Shown in pieces: positions 26,808 through 36,148 of a stretch of 64,000 nucleotides of DNA. Every line of letters begins with the position of its first letter. The first letter of the stretch is position 1. Position numbers and translations under genes: made by a program. Source of the DNA: an uncultured Lachnospiraceae bacterium (GTDB taxonomy: Bacteria; Bacillota; Clostridia; Lachnospirales; Lachnospiraceae); NCBI GenBank assembly GCA_945919795.1, contig CAMEJJ010000020.1:1-64000 (forward strand), read 5' to 3'. The notes beneath the pieces were generated by a model, which saw only the letters and a list, made by a program, of their open reading frames with translations, was not told the origin of the DNA and searched no databases.

Positions 26808-28145
26808 TTATTTCCAATTTTTCACAATCCTCTGATACCGGAAAAAATTGATTGCCGCTCTTACTGCTTCATCCACCAATACGGCCAGAAATACACCAAT
26901 GATTCCAAATCCGCAGATATTGACAAATAATATACTGACTAAGATAATTCCCACCGTTCCAAATAACTGGGTATATAACATCCAGCGGGTGTCTCCGCTT
27001 CCACGAATGGTATTTCCGACAATAATATTGGCTGATTTGGAAAATAGGTTGATACTCATAAGAAACAGATAAATGCCGCTTGACGCAATGATGGACGCAT
27101 CCTTGGTAAACAATGCAACAATTTGCTCCGGAAATGCAATTCCCAGTATTACCATGAATACCGATATGATAGAGCACAATCCATAAGCGCAGATACAGAC
27201 ACCCTTATATTGTGCCACATTTTTTTTTCCGACTGCTTCCGAAGTCAGAGTCATCGTACCGTTTCCGATAGCACCAACCAGCACAACCGCAAGAATTTCC
27301 ACACCGAAAATAATGGAATAGATTCCGGCTGCCAGCTCATTGATGTTATTCAACAACCGTATCAAAAACAAATTACCAAAATTCCATGCAAAATCCTCCA
27401 AAGCCGTATTCAGACCCAGCTTTGCAGAAGACAGATAGCTAAAAAGCTTTGCTTCTTTGATACTCCGGAAGGTAGGGCGCGTAATCAGCTTTTTATTGGT
27501 AAAAAAGACAAATAAAACATAAATTCCGCCCACGTACTCCGCAATGGTGGTTCCGATTGCCGCACCGGAAATACCAAGTGCCGGAAATCCCAATTTTCCA
27601 TAAATCAAAATATAATCCAGTATGATATTTAACCCCGCCCGAATCATTCCGTAAATAATCATCGGTTTAGTATAATTCGAGGTCTGAAGAATGACACTAA
27701 GCGACGCCGCCAACCCCGTTAAAAGAAATACCGGTGCATAATACTTGGCATAGCTTATGCAAAGCGGCATCAGATTTTCTGACACGTGCATGATCCGGAA
27801 AACATATTCCGATAAGAAAAACCAGAAGAAAAACAGACATACCGGAACAATGTTATTAAATTTAATCAACGCTCCCGCATATTCTTCTACACGATCTTTT
27901 TTATTGGCTCCGACATTCTGACTGATTAAGATAGAGGCACCTATGGACAAAGAAAAGCAAAAGGAAACGGTTGTCCATATTGATGATGTCACATTGGAAA
28001 GTGCACTCATATATAAATTATCTGCATGACCGAGAAAAATTCTGTCGATCAGCATCTGTACCTGACTGATCAGATTGCTTAACATGATGGGTACGGCAAT
28101 GATCAGCAGCCTTTTTAAATATTCTTTTTTCACTATATGATTCAT
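26808..28145 (-). CDS. MATE-family efflux transporter
   Basis: A 445-residue protein with about 12 hydrophobic helices in two homologous halves; GASILISQNVGANKKDRVEEY (about 69-89) and FPALGISGAAIGTTIAEY (about 195-212) are typical of MATE/DinF-like cation antiporters. It exports organic cations or drugs using a Na+ or H+ gradient. It lies 51 bp after the chemoreceptor gene and may be in one transcript with it and the TetR regulator at 30460. The substrate is unknown. Confidence 0.88.
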   Translation of the reverse strand: MNHIVKKEYLKRLLIIAVPIMLSNLISQVQMLIDRIFLGHADNLYMSALSNVTSSIWTTVSFCFSLSIGASILISQNVGANKKDRVEEYAGALIKFNNIVPVCLFFFWFFLSEYVFRIMHVSENLMPLCISYAKYYAPVFLLTGLAASLSVILQTSNYTKPMIIYGMIRAGLNIILDYILIYGKLGFPALGISGAAIGTTIAEYVGGIYVLFVFFTNKKLITRPTFRSIKEAKLFSYLSSAKLGLNTALEDFAWNFGNLFLIRLLNNINELAAGIYSIIFGVEILAVVLVGAIGNGTMTLTSEAVGKKNVAQYKGVCICAYGLCSIISVFMVILGIAFPEQIVALFTKDASIIASSGIYLFLMSINLFSKSANIIVGNTIRGSGDTRWMLYTQLFGTVGIILVSILFVNICGFGIIGVFLAVLVDEAVRAAINFFRYQRIVKNWK

Positions 28146-28196
28146 TTTCTTTTCCCTTCCTTTTTTACAAAGCTAAGGGTAAAAGACTATTTATCC

Positions 28197-29714
28197 TTAG
28201 CCTTGGGCTGCTTTATATGCAAGCACTTTAATTCTCTCTACCAGGTTTTCAATTTCTGCCACACCGGCAGTATTCTCCTGGGTTGCGGCAGCAACATGCT
28301 CTACTGCATTATAATTTCCCTGTGTATTGGAATGAACCTGTTCCATTCCTTTGGCCACTTCATCACTCTGGGTCTTAATATTTTCCACTGTCTTGTCCAT
28401 TTCCAAAATCTGGTCAGACATCTGGCTGTTGGAGGCAGTAATCAAAGCGGTCGAATTTCCAACTTCTTCAATTCGCTCCATTCCGGCCTTGGTCAGCTGA
28501 ACGCTCTGCTCCATAACGGAAACGGCATTATCTGTATATTGAACAACTTCTGTTACAATTTTTCCGATATTATCAACGGCTGCCTTCGTCTGCTCTGACA
28601 ATTTCTGAATCTGTCCGGCAACGACCGCAAATCCCTTACCATGTTCTCCGGCTCTGGCTGCTTCTATGGATGCATTTAATGCCAGAATATTGGTCTGATT
28701 GGAAATACCGGTAATCACGCGGATAATATCCAAAATTTCTTTTGATTTCTCACCTAATTCCAGAATAACATCCTTACACTGACCCGCGCTTGTATGTATC
28801 TTTTCCATACTCTCCGTTGCGTCATCCATTTTTTCCTGATTTTCTTTAGTTGTCAAATTAACCTGTTTTGCTAACTCAGCAACCTGTTCATTCATAGTAC
28901 CAAGTGCAAGCAACCGGGCATGAATGTCCTGTGTCCGCTCATTCATACCGGTAATTTCTTTCGTATTTTCACTAAAGGACTGCAGCACACTGCCTGTCTC
29001 ATCCGTGATCTGCTCATTTGCTTTCATGGAGGACTCGGTAATAACAGACAATTCCTTTACCATTTGCAGCAATTCGTCCGAAGTCTGTCGGGACTGCTCC
29101 TGCATCTGCTTCATTTGATTCATCATTCTCTCCTGCTCTTCAGCATTCAGAAGATTCGATAACATCCCGGCTGTTCTTTCGCATAACATGGTAAAAATAG
29201 CAGCAATAGCAATTAAAACCAATGCCCTTGGTAAAATTCCATATACAAATAATTTGTATGTATTTGTAAAATTATGATCCGTCAGGGTATCCAAAGTAAA
29301 AGCCAGCCACTGTCCAAGCGATACACCCACAACCGATAATATGGTAGTTAAGATATTCAGTTTTTTGGAAAAATACAGGCTTGCAATGGCAATCGCATAA
29401 ATATACAGTAAAACTGCATGATAGCCCAAAGTAGTTGCAACCACGGTTACAAATATTACAGCACACAAAATCAATATATATTTTACATATGACTGCTGAT
29501 TTTTGCCGACAATTACAATCAAGGTCGGTACCCATAATAAAACAGAACCGACAATGTAGGCAAATGTCATGATTCCCATATCAACAACAAAAATACCAAA
29601 TACATTAAGCAGATAAACCACCGTAAAAATCAAGAATGTAATCTGCATGACTTTTGCTACGGCCCTATTTGCCTGTTTTTCGTTTTGAATCAAAACTCCA
29701 CTTTTCTCTTGCAT
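28197..29714 (-). CDS. Methyl-accepting chemotaxis protein without HAMP
   Basis: A 505-residue receptor. Residues 25-185 contain about six membrane helices with hardly any extracellular loop, so it may sense membrane state, small solutes or the cytoplasm. A HAMP domain is not evident; a coiled coil leads to the signalling tip with ALNASIEAARAGEHGKGFAV (about 355-375), which contacts CheA/CheW. The start at 29714 has GGAGGG 6 bases upstream. Neighbouring TetR and MATE genes suggest a response to a toxic compound. No chemotaxis genes are in the window. Confidence 0.85.
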   Translation of the reverse strand: MQEKSGVLIQNEKQANRAVAKVMQITFLIFTVVYLLNVFGIFVVDMGIMTFAYIVGSVLLWVPTLIVIVGKNQQSYVKYILILCAVIFVTVVATTLGYHAVLLYIYAIAIASLYFSKKLNILTTILSVVGVSLGQWLAFTLDTLTDHNFTNTYKLFVYGILPRALVLIAIAAIFTMLCERTAGMLSNLLNAEEQERMMNQMKQMQEQSRQTSDELLQMVKELSVITESSMKANEQITDETGSVLQSFSENTKEITGMNERTQDIHARLLALGTMNEQVAELAKQVNLTTKENQEKMDDATESMEKIHTSAGQCKDVILELGEKSKEILDIIRVITGISNQTNILALNASIEAARAGEHGKGFAVVAGQIQKLSEQTKAAVDNIGKIVTEVVQYTDNAVSVMEQSVQLTKAGMERIEEVGNSTALITASNSQMSDQILEMDKTVENIKTQSDEVAKGMEQVHSNTQGNYNAVEHVAAATQENTAGVAEIENLVERIKVLAYKAAQG

Positions 29715-29836
29715 GTCTTTCCCTCCAGTTTTCTTACACAATTCTATGCTTTATCAATTTTTCGTTTTTCTATTTCATCACATAATACTCTATTTCTTTA
29801 CCGGCTTCTCTAATACCTTATTTCATCTCGTACTCT

Positions 29837-30460
29837 TTACTTTTTAACCAATTCCCCAAATATCTTATCCTTATCATAACTATCATCTACAAATCCCGGA
29901 ATTTCCTTAATCGCCATGCAATGACTGATACTAAATCCGGTCAGAATCCTACCGATTTCCTGATCCGTATAGGGACATGCACCTGTCACAATGAGTGTAG
30001 CCAGACTGTGAACAACCAGCCACATATCCCGAAAATAACGCTCTGCTGTTTTTCCATCGATATGATATGTCTGTTGCATCGAATCTGTGACCAGTTCTAA
30101 GGATGCATTCATCTCTTCAAAGGCATTGTTTCCTTCATTTTGATCTGTTGATAAAAACAACACCCGGTACAATTCCGGTTCTTCTTTTGCAAACCGGATG
30201 TACTGCATACCAAAACCCCAAAACGGTATATCGCTGCAAAGTCCTTCTTTCACATAATCATCATATATTTTTTGTGCAGCATTTACCACTTCCCGCCGGA
30301 CCTCTTCAATCGTATGAAAGCAGGTAAAAACCGGTTGCGTAGATACTCCGAGTTCATTTGCTAAAGATTTTGCAGTAAGAGATGCTATTCCCTTTTTTCG
30401 AACCACCTGTACCGCTCTTTCTATCATTTCATCTCTGGAAAACTTATTTCTTGGTGCCAT
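29837..30460 (-). CDS. TetR/AcrR-family transcriptional regulator
   Basis: A 207-residue regulator with an N-terminal HTH (MIERAVQVVRKKGIASLTAK, then SLANELGVSTQPVFTCF, residues 12-48) and a helical ligand domain. It heads a likely transcript with the chemoreceptor and MATE genes. Two copies of ATTACAATTTTGT in opposite orientation (30489-30501 and 30579-30591) flank its promoter and are good candidates for its operators. Confidence 0.85.
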   Translation of the reverse strand: MAPRNKFSRDEMIERAVQVVRKKGIASLTAKSLANELGVSTQPVFTCFHTIEEVRREVVNAAQKIYDDYVKEGLCSDIPFWGFGMQYIRFAKEEPELYRVLFLSTDQNEGNNAFEEMNASLELVTDSMQQTYHIDGKTAERYFRDMWLVVHSLATLIVTGACPYTDQEIGRILTGFSISHCMAIKEIPGFVDDSYDKDKIFGELVKK

Positions 30461-30488
30461 AGTTCTGCCCCTTTTTATTTACTCTCTT

Positions 30489-30591
30489 ATTACAATTTTG
30501 TTCCCTCAAAATTTGCATATTCTATTGCAGATAAATTATTATACAATCTCTGAGTAAATATAGTAAACTTTCTCAACCACAAAATTGTAAT
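30489..30591 (-). promoter_or_regulatory. tetR promoter between two inverted 13-bp sites
   Basis: Minus-strand -35 TTTACT (30562-30567) and -10 TATAAT (30538-30543) are 18 bp apart. ATTACAATTTTGT (30489-30501) and ACAAAATTGTAAT (30579-30591) are perfect complements on either side. Confidence 0.6.
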
Positions 30592-30610
30592 ATGAAAGTT
30601 ACATTTTAAA

Positions 30611-30654
30611 AATATTCTTTAATATATATCGCCCAATATATATTAAAGAATATT
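30611..30654. repeat. AT-rich perfect palindrome
   Basis: AATATTCTTTAATATATAT and its exact complement with a 6-base centre. It lies between the tetR promoter and the large repeat at 30747; it could be a terminator for transcripts from feoB or a protein site. Confidence 0.6.
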
Positions 30655-30746
30655 ATAAAGTTCATATGTTTTAATGTCAATTATATATATTTGTGTTTTG
30701 TACCGCCCTTTCCCAATTTTTGTATTCTCAACTATAAAGACATATT

Positions 30747-30988
30747 AAGTCGTCCGTCAGAATAATGATATCTTTACCGCCGACTTTTACAAGGTTTCGT
30801 GCCTTTCTTAGCGGCATATGTGAACAAAATATAATGCCTGGTTTCAACTGTTTGAAGACGAAGTCTGAGTTTTGAAACCAGGCATTTAATAAATATTTTG
30901 TGAACATGCCACTTAGAAAGGCTAGAAACCGAAGTATGAGGCGGCAAAGATATCATTATTCTGACGGACGACTTACATCCCACAAAGA
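30747..30988. repeat. Large palindromic repeat element, copy A
   Basis: The ends (30747-30781 and 30940-30974) are inverted repeats of about 35 bp with one mismatch, starting AAGTCGTCCGTCAGAATAAT. Inside are further paired arms (GCCTTTCTTAGCGGCAT with ATGCCACTTAGAAAGGC; AATGCCTGGTTTCAA with TTGAAACCAGGCATT) and an apical AGACGAAGTCT. The whole 228 bp can fold into one long hairpin. Copy B (52196-52441) has the same architecture. Similarity to B continues past the inverted repeat for 14 bases (to 30988), into the end of feoB. Confidence 0.9.
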
Positions 30989-33327
30989 CTTGCCAGTGAA
31001 TAAACCAAAAATGCACAAATCCAGGCAATGACACATTGCATCAGCATAATCACCGCTGCCCATTTTGCACCAAGCTCACGCTTTATGGATGCGATTGCTG
31101 CCACGCAGGGTGTATACAACAGACAGAATACCAATAAAGCGGCAGCGGCAGCAGGTGAAAGAATTTCAAATAAGGCCTCCGTCGATTTAAACAAAACAGA
31201 TAACGTCGATACCACACTTTCCTTTGCAATAAATCCGGTCATCAATGCCGTGGAAATTCTCCAGTCGCCAAAGCCTAAAGGCTTAAATATCGGCGCAATC
31301 ATTCCTGCAATAACAGCTAAAATACTGTCTTTAGAATCGGTTACGACACTCAGATGCAGGCTGAAGGTCTGTAAAAACCATATGATAATCGTTGCCAGAA
31401 AAATAACAGTAAATGCCTTCTCCAAAAAATCCTTTGCCTTTTCCCAAAGCAACTGCATGACATTTTTCAGTCCCGGCATTCGATAATTTGGTAACTCCAT
31501 GACAAAAGGAACCGCTTCTCCTTTGAATTTTGTCTGCTTTAAAATCATTGCCGTAATAATTCCGACAAAAATACCGGTAAAATACAAAATAATCATGACG
31601 ATCGCTTCTTTACCCGGGAAAAATGCATTGGCAAAAAAACCATAAATCGGAAGCTTTGCCGTACAGCTCATAAAAGGCACCATCATAATGGTCATTTTAC
31701 GGTCTCTTTGTGAAGGCAGTGTACGGCTTGCCATAACACCGGGAACCGAGCATCCAAACCCAATCAACATCGGAACAATGCTGCGTCCGGACAATCCGAT
31801 ACGTCGCAACAGTTTATCCATGACAAATGCAACACGTGCCATATATCCGGTATCTTCCAACAAAGACAAAAATAAAAACAACGTCACAATAATCGGTAGA
31901 AAGCTCACAACACTTCCCACACCTTGAAAAATTCCATCCAAAACCAAAGATTGTATTACATCATTGACATGAATGGCAGTCATACCCTGTTCCACAAGCA
32001 CAGAAAGTTTTTCAATCAGGCTTTCCAACAGTTCCTGTAACCCGCCGCCAATGACATGAAAGGTCAGATAAAAGATCAGCGCCATGATCCCAACAAAAGC
32101 GGGAATGGCAGTATATTTTCCGGTCAGCACTTGATCAATCCTGCGGCTTCTTTCCCGTTCTTTACTCTCATGCGGTTTTACCACACAGGCACGGACCAGT
32201 TTTTTGATAAAAGAAAAACGCATATCAGCAATTGCTGCTGCCCGGTCCATGTTTCTTTCTTCCTCCATCTGACAGATGATATGCTCTAACATTTCTTTTT
32301 CATTTTGTGTCAATTCCAGTTTATTCAGAATCCGTTCATCGCCCTCAACTAATTTGGTTGCGGCAAAACGAACCGGTATGTTTGCGGTTTTGGCATGATC
32401 CTCAATCAGATGCATAATTCCGTGCAGGCAACGGTGAACGGCTCCGTTATGATCATTTTCCTCACAAAAATCCATCCTTCCGGGATGCTCCTGATACATG
32501 GCAACATGAAGTGCATGATTCACCAATTCATCAATTCCTTCATTTTTGGCAGCCGAAATCGGAATGACCGGAATGCCTAACATTGATTCCATCTCATTAA
32601 TATAGACGGTTCCTCCGTTACCGCGTACCTCATCCATCATATTTAGAGCAAGTACCATCGGAACATTTAATTCCATTAACTGCATGGTCAGATAGAGATT
32701 TCTCTCAATATTTGTAGCATCGATGATATTGATAATTCCTTCCGGGTGCTCATTCAATATGTATTGTCTGGATACAATTTCCTCACTGGTATAAGGCGAA
32801 AGCGAATAAATACCCGGTAAATCAACAACTTCAGTCAATTCATTCCCTTTGATACAACCGCTCTTTCTGTCGACCGTCACTCCCGGAAAATTACCCACAT
32901 GCTGGTTAGAACCGGTTAACTGATTAAATAAGGTTGTCTTTCCACAGTTCTGATTTCCGGCAAGCGCAAAGTGAATCTTGGTTCCTTCCTTCAACGGATG
33001 TTCATCGGCTTTCACATGATACTTACCATCTTCACCCAAACCCGGATGCTCTTTGACAGATTTGGACTTTGCCCGTTTTTTCTCCTGTTCATCCGATAAT
33101 TCCTCAATCTCATGTACCTCAATCTGTCCTGCTTCATCCAGTCTCAAAGTCAGCTCATATCCATGTATTCTTACTTCCATGGGATCACCCATCGGCGCAT
33201 ACTTTTCAATTTTCAGTTCCGCTCCGGGTAAAACCCCCATATCCAGAAAATGTTGTCTTAATGCTCCTTCTCCGCCAACTTGATCGATTACGGCAGGCTG
33301 CCCGATTTTTAATTCTTTTAGTGTCAT
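30973..33327 (-). CDS. feoB: Ferrous iron transporter, FeoA-FeoB fusion
   Basis: A 784-residue Fe(II) importer. Residues 1-75 form an SH3-like FeoA domain (LREL-type KELKIGQPAVI, LDMGVLPG). The GTPase begins with GNQNCGKTT (124-132), followed by FPGVTVDRKSG and DLPGIYSLSPY (switch regions). The C-terminal half has the gating/nucleoside motifs CSVPGVMASRT and LLYTPCVAAIA among about eight membrane helices. The fusion makes a separate FeoA unnecessary. AGGAGA precedes the start. The final codons SLCGM-stop lie in sequence shared with the palindromic repeat. Confidence 0.95.
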   Translation of the reverse strand: MTLKELKIGQPAVIDQVGGEGALRQHFLDMGVLPGAELKIEKYAPMGDPMEVRIHGYELTLRLDEAGQIEVHEIEELSDEQEKKRAKSKSVKEHPGLGEDGKYHVKADEHPLKEGTKIHFALAGNQNCGKTTLFNQLTGSNQHVGNFPGVTVDRKSGCIKGNELTEVVDLPGIYSLSPYTSEEIVSRQYILNEHPEGIINIIDATNIERNLYLTMQLMELNVPMVLALNMMDEVRGNGGTVYINEMESMLGIPVIPISAAKNEGIDELVNHALHVAMYQEHPGRMDFCEENDHNGAVHRCLHGIMHLIEDHAKTANIPVRFAATKLVEGDERILNKLELTQNEKEMLEHIICQMEEERNMDRAAAIADMRFSFIKKLVRACVVKPHESKERERSRRIDQVLTGKYTAIPAFVGIMALIFYLTFHVIGGGLQELLESLIEKLSVLVEQGMTAIHVNDVIQSLVLDGIFQGVGSVVSFLPIIVTLFLFLSLLEDTGYMARVAFVMDKLLRRIGLSGRSIVPMLIGFGCSVPGVMASRTLPSQRDRKMTIMMVPFMSCTAKLPIYGFFANAFFPGKEAIVMIILYFTGIFVGIITAMILKQTKFKGEAVPFVMELPNYRMPGLKNVMQLLWEKAKDFLEKAFTVIFLATIIIWFLQTFSLHLSVVTDSKDSILAVIAGMIAPIFKPLGFGDWRISTALMTGFIAKESVVSTLSVLFKSTEALFEILSPAAAAALLVFCLLYTPCVAAIASIKRELGAKWAAVIMLMQCVIAWICAFLVYSLASLCGM

Positions 33328-33545
33328 GATTTTCTATCTCCTGTTTTTCTTTTTTCTAAACTTTTTCTTGCTACTGCTATTTTTTAATCCCTTTTGATTC
33401 TATAGCTTTGTTTCTACTATTCCAATTACTATACCATTCTCGAAGCATACTTTTCTGAGAGTGCATGAGAAAAAACGTAGGCGTAGCGGGGTTCACTTCT
33501 CAGATTTTTCGTCTATATCATATCACAACACCTTTTAAAAAACAC

Positions 33546-33586
33546 GTAAAAAAAAGAAAAACCCATGTTTTAACACAGGTTTTTCA
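33546..33586 (-). terminator. Rubrerythrin terminator
   Basis: GAAAAACC-TGT and ACA-GGTTTTTC form a stem with a short loop; the minus strand continues with TTTTTTTT. It lies 35 bp after the rubrerythrin stop. The rest of 33328-33545 (feoB upstream) shows no clear promoter consensus. Confidence 0.8.
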
Positions 33587-33618
33587 ACTTAATAAATAAT
33601 CATATTTTGTAGTGCTTT

Positions 33619-34158
33619 TTAGTAATTCTCGCTTCTTACTTCAAAATAGCTCTGGGGATGTGCACATACCGGGCAGATTTCGGGAGCCTTTGTTCCAACT
33701 ACAATATGACCACAGTTGCGGCATTCCCATACTTTCACTTCACTCTTTTCAAATACCTGAGCAGTTTCAACATTTTTCAATAAAGCACGATATCTCTCTT
33801 CATGTGCTTTCTCAATAGCAGCTACGCCACGGAATTTTTCAGCCAGTTCGCTAAATCCCTCTGCTTCAGCGGTTTTTGCAAACTCTTCATACATATCTGT
33901 CCATTCATAGTTTTCACCATCTGCGGCTGCAGCCAGATTTTCTGCTGTTGATCCAATTCCTTCTAATTCTTTAAACCACATTTTTGCATGCTCTTTTTCA
34001 TTATCTGCGGTTTTTAAGAAAAGAGCGGAAATCTGCTCAAATCCTTCTTTTTTGGCCTTAGAAGCAAAATAGGTATATTTGTTTCTTGCCTGTGATTCAC
34101 CTGCGAAAGCTGCCTGTAAATTCTTTTCTGTCTGTGTTCCTGCATACTTGTTTGCCAT
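33619..34158 (-). CDS. rbr: Rubrerythrin
   Basis: A 179-residue peroxide-reducing protein of anaerobes. The N-terminal four-helix bundle has the di-iron motifs ([15 protein letters not shown] with [21 protein letters not shown]), and the C-terminal rubredoxin-like domain has two Cys pairs ([19 protein letters not shown]). Length and order are standard. It reduces hydrogen peroxide with electrons from NAD(P)H via rubredoxin-type partners. The zinc-ribbon membrane gene lies 48 bp upstream. Confidence 0.97.
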   Translation of the reverse strand: MANKYAGTQTEKNLQAAFAGESQARNKYTYFASKAKKEGFEQISALFLKTADNEKEHAKMWFKELEGIGSTAENLAAAADGENYEWTDMYEEFAKTAEAEGFSELAEKFRGVAAIEKAHEERYRALLKNVETAQVFEKSEVKVWECRNCGHIVVGTKAPEICPVCAHPQSYFEVRSENY

Positions 34159-34206
34159 TTTTTATTCTCCTTTATAATTAATTTTTTTCTTATTTCACAA
34201 TTTCTT

Positions 34207-35022
34207 TTACCAATCACTGTCCCAATCGGTTCCACCGGAATCCCAGTCACTTCCGGAATCCCAATCACTATCAGAATCCCAATCGGAATCATCATTTTCA
34301 CTTTCGAGCCAATTTTCATAGTAAGTAGTTTCTGAAAAATCCGATGCTTCTATATCGGAACTATAAGAAGAGGATTCGAAATAATCTTCATGATTCTTTT
34401 GAAGTTCCTTCTCTACCCTGGCAGGTTCCCAATTAGAATAATACTCATCATACTCATACCAGCTATCATCCAAATGGTAATACTGCTTATTCTGATATTG
34501 ATAATATCCGTTTGGTACTCTTATAACACTTAAAATAAAGGAAATAATCAGAATAAAGAAAACAATCAAAAAACCAAAAACATTCTGTAAATCCAAATTT
34601 AACAGCCTATTTACAAGCCCCTCTTTTTTAGGATTCTTTTGTGCTACAGAACGATTGGATCTTTTTTGTCTGCTAATCTCTTCCTTTAGTTTTTGGTACA
34701 ACTCATTTACTGCATATGCTTCATCTGCACCATCATAACGGATTGCCCTGCTGCCATCTGCTTTGTTTTTGTATACAATGAAACGACCATTCTCTTCATA
34801 GATACCAAAAGCTTTCGGTTTTTTATAATTCTTACCAACAAAAAAGCGTGTTACCTCTTCCGGTGGAAGATGGTGATCCTTATACCATTGTTTTAATTCT
34901 TCAATCGTTTGTGGTATCTCATGACTAGCCCTCTTATAATTCGGATTTTTGGCACCACAGTGAGGACAATTTTCATCGGTATCCGATAAATATTCATTAC
35001 AGAATTCGCATGTTGTTTTCAT
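34207..35022 (-). CDS. Zinc-ribbon membrane protein with Asp/Trp/Ser repeat tail
   Basis: A 271-residue protein: an N-terminal zinc ribbon (CEFCNEYL ... CPHCGAKNP, residues 5-26), a charged region, one membrane helix (about 146-168), and an acidic, aromatic C-terminal part ending in five imperfect DSDWDS-type repeats (about 245-271). If the helix spans once, the ribbon is cytoplasmic and the tail outside. Zinc-ribbon/membrane proteins of this layout are common in Firmicutes and unassigned. The repeat tail is encoded by imperfect GATTCC/GACTGG-like tandem units, so its length may vary between strains. Confidence 0.7.
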   Translation of the reverse strand: MKTTCEFCNEYLSDTDENCPHCGAKNPNYKRASHEIPQTIEELKQWYKDHHLPPEEVTRFFVGKNYKKPKAFGIYEENGRFIVYKNKADGSRAIRYDGADEAYAVNELYQKLKEEISRQKRSNRSVAQKNPKKEGLVNRLLNLDLQNVFGFLIVFFILIISFILSVIRVPNGYYQYQNKQYYHLDDSWYEYDEYYSNWEPARVEKELQKNHEDYFESSSYSSDIEASDFSETTYYENWLESENDDSDWDSDSDWDSGSDWDSGGTDWDSDW

Positions 35023-35222
35023 TCTTTCCCCTTTAAAAACCTTAAAAATATGAAACGTCTGCTAAAACAATCAAATGGAATAATGGAAAAGTACTTTGTG
35101 CATCCTATTAATATTATGATACCAAAGCCGAGATGTCTCAGTTTTCATACTCGCAATCCGCTGGTAAAACTATTATAATAAAAATATGCTTTTAAAATCA
35201 ACCAAAAAAGGAATTTGCTACT

Positions 35223-36098
35223 ATGATAATTGATTTTCACACACATACATTTCCGGAAAAAATTGTACAGTCAACGATTGCAAAGCTTTCCGCCTCTGCC
35301 GACATCAAAAACTACATCGCCGGCACATTGGCCGACCTTTGTTCTTCCATGCAAAATCACGGCATTGATTATTCTGTTCTGTTACCGGTCGTAACCAATC
35401 CGGCTCACGAAAAAAAAATTAACCGCCTGACAATCGAAACGAATGAACATTTTTCGGAATCAGGTATCATTTCATTTGGGGGTATTCATCCCGATAATGA
35501 GGATTATAAAAATATTTTAAAAGACCTTTCTAAAAATGGAATTAAAGGCATTAAACTTCATCCGGTCTTTCAGAAAACCTATTTCAACGACATCCGCTAT
35601 AAAAAAATCATAGACTATGCTATGGAATTGGATCTCATTGTTGTAACACATGCCGGTTATGATATCAGCTATCCCGGTGCCGATTTTGTAACACCGTCCC
35701 ACATCCTGCCCATAATAAAAGAATTACATCCTAAAAAACTGGTGCTTGCTCATATGGGAGGCTGGAATTGCTGGGATGAAGTTCTTGATCAGATTGCCGG
35801 ATGTGACGTCTACTTAGATACTTCTTTTTCAATGACGCCGCTTCGTTCTCCCAAATCGAAAGCAGCTACTCTTTCAAAAAGTGATTCGGCAGATATAAAA
35901 ACATCCCGACTCCAGCTTGGAATCGGGGAGTTTCAAAAAATTGTCAAAAAACATGGAATTGACCGTATTTTATTCGGAAGTGACAGTCCCTGGGCTGACC
36001 AGGGAGAATGCATCCGGATTTTAAAAAATACCGGACTTTCCGATTTGGAGCTTTCCAAAATATTGGGAGAAAATGCCGGACAACTTTTAAATTTATAA
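35223..36098 (+). CDS. Metal-dependent amidohydrolase (TIM barrel, COG2159 type)
   Basis: A 291-residue amidohydrolase-superfamily protein. The metal ligands H6 and H8 (DFHTHTF), the Lys in GIKLHPVFQ, His in LVVTHAGYD and LVLAHMGGW, and the late Asp in LFGSDSPWADQ fit the decarboxylase/hydrolase branch. Substrate unknown. It is a single gene between oppositely oriented neighbours, with its own terminator. Confidence 0.85.
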   Translation: MIIDFHTHTFPEKIVQSTIAKLSASADIKNYIAGTLADLCSSMQNHGIDYSVLLPVVTNPAHEKKINRLTIETNEHFSESGIISFGGIHPDNEDYKNILKDLSKNGIKGIKLHPVFQKTYFNDIRYKKIIDYAMELDLIVVTHAGYDISYPGADFVTPSHILPIIKELHPKKLVLAHMGGWNCWDEVLDQIAGCDVYLDTSFSMTPLRSPKSKAATLSKSDSADIKTSRLQLGIGEFQKIVKKHGIDRILFGSDSPWADQGECIRILKNTGLSDLELSKILGENAGQLLNL

Positions 36099-36102
36099 AA
36101 CC

Positions 36103-36132
36103 CTTTTCAGATTTGTATTCCCGAAAAGGGTG
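36103..36132. terminator. Terminator after the amidohydrolase gene
   Basis: ACCCTTTTC pairs with GAAAAGGGT around a 13-base loop. The loop (AGATTTGTATTCCC) resembles the outer edge of the partial repeats at 51.16 and 55.32 kb. Confidence 0.65.
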
Positions 36133-36148
36133 TAAAAATTATTAAAAG

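Noticed and set aside
33436-33510. Further copy of the palindromic repeat upstream of feoB
   Set aside because: CTTCTCAGATTTTTCG is only superficially like the edge of copies C and D; no arm sequences are present.
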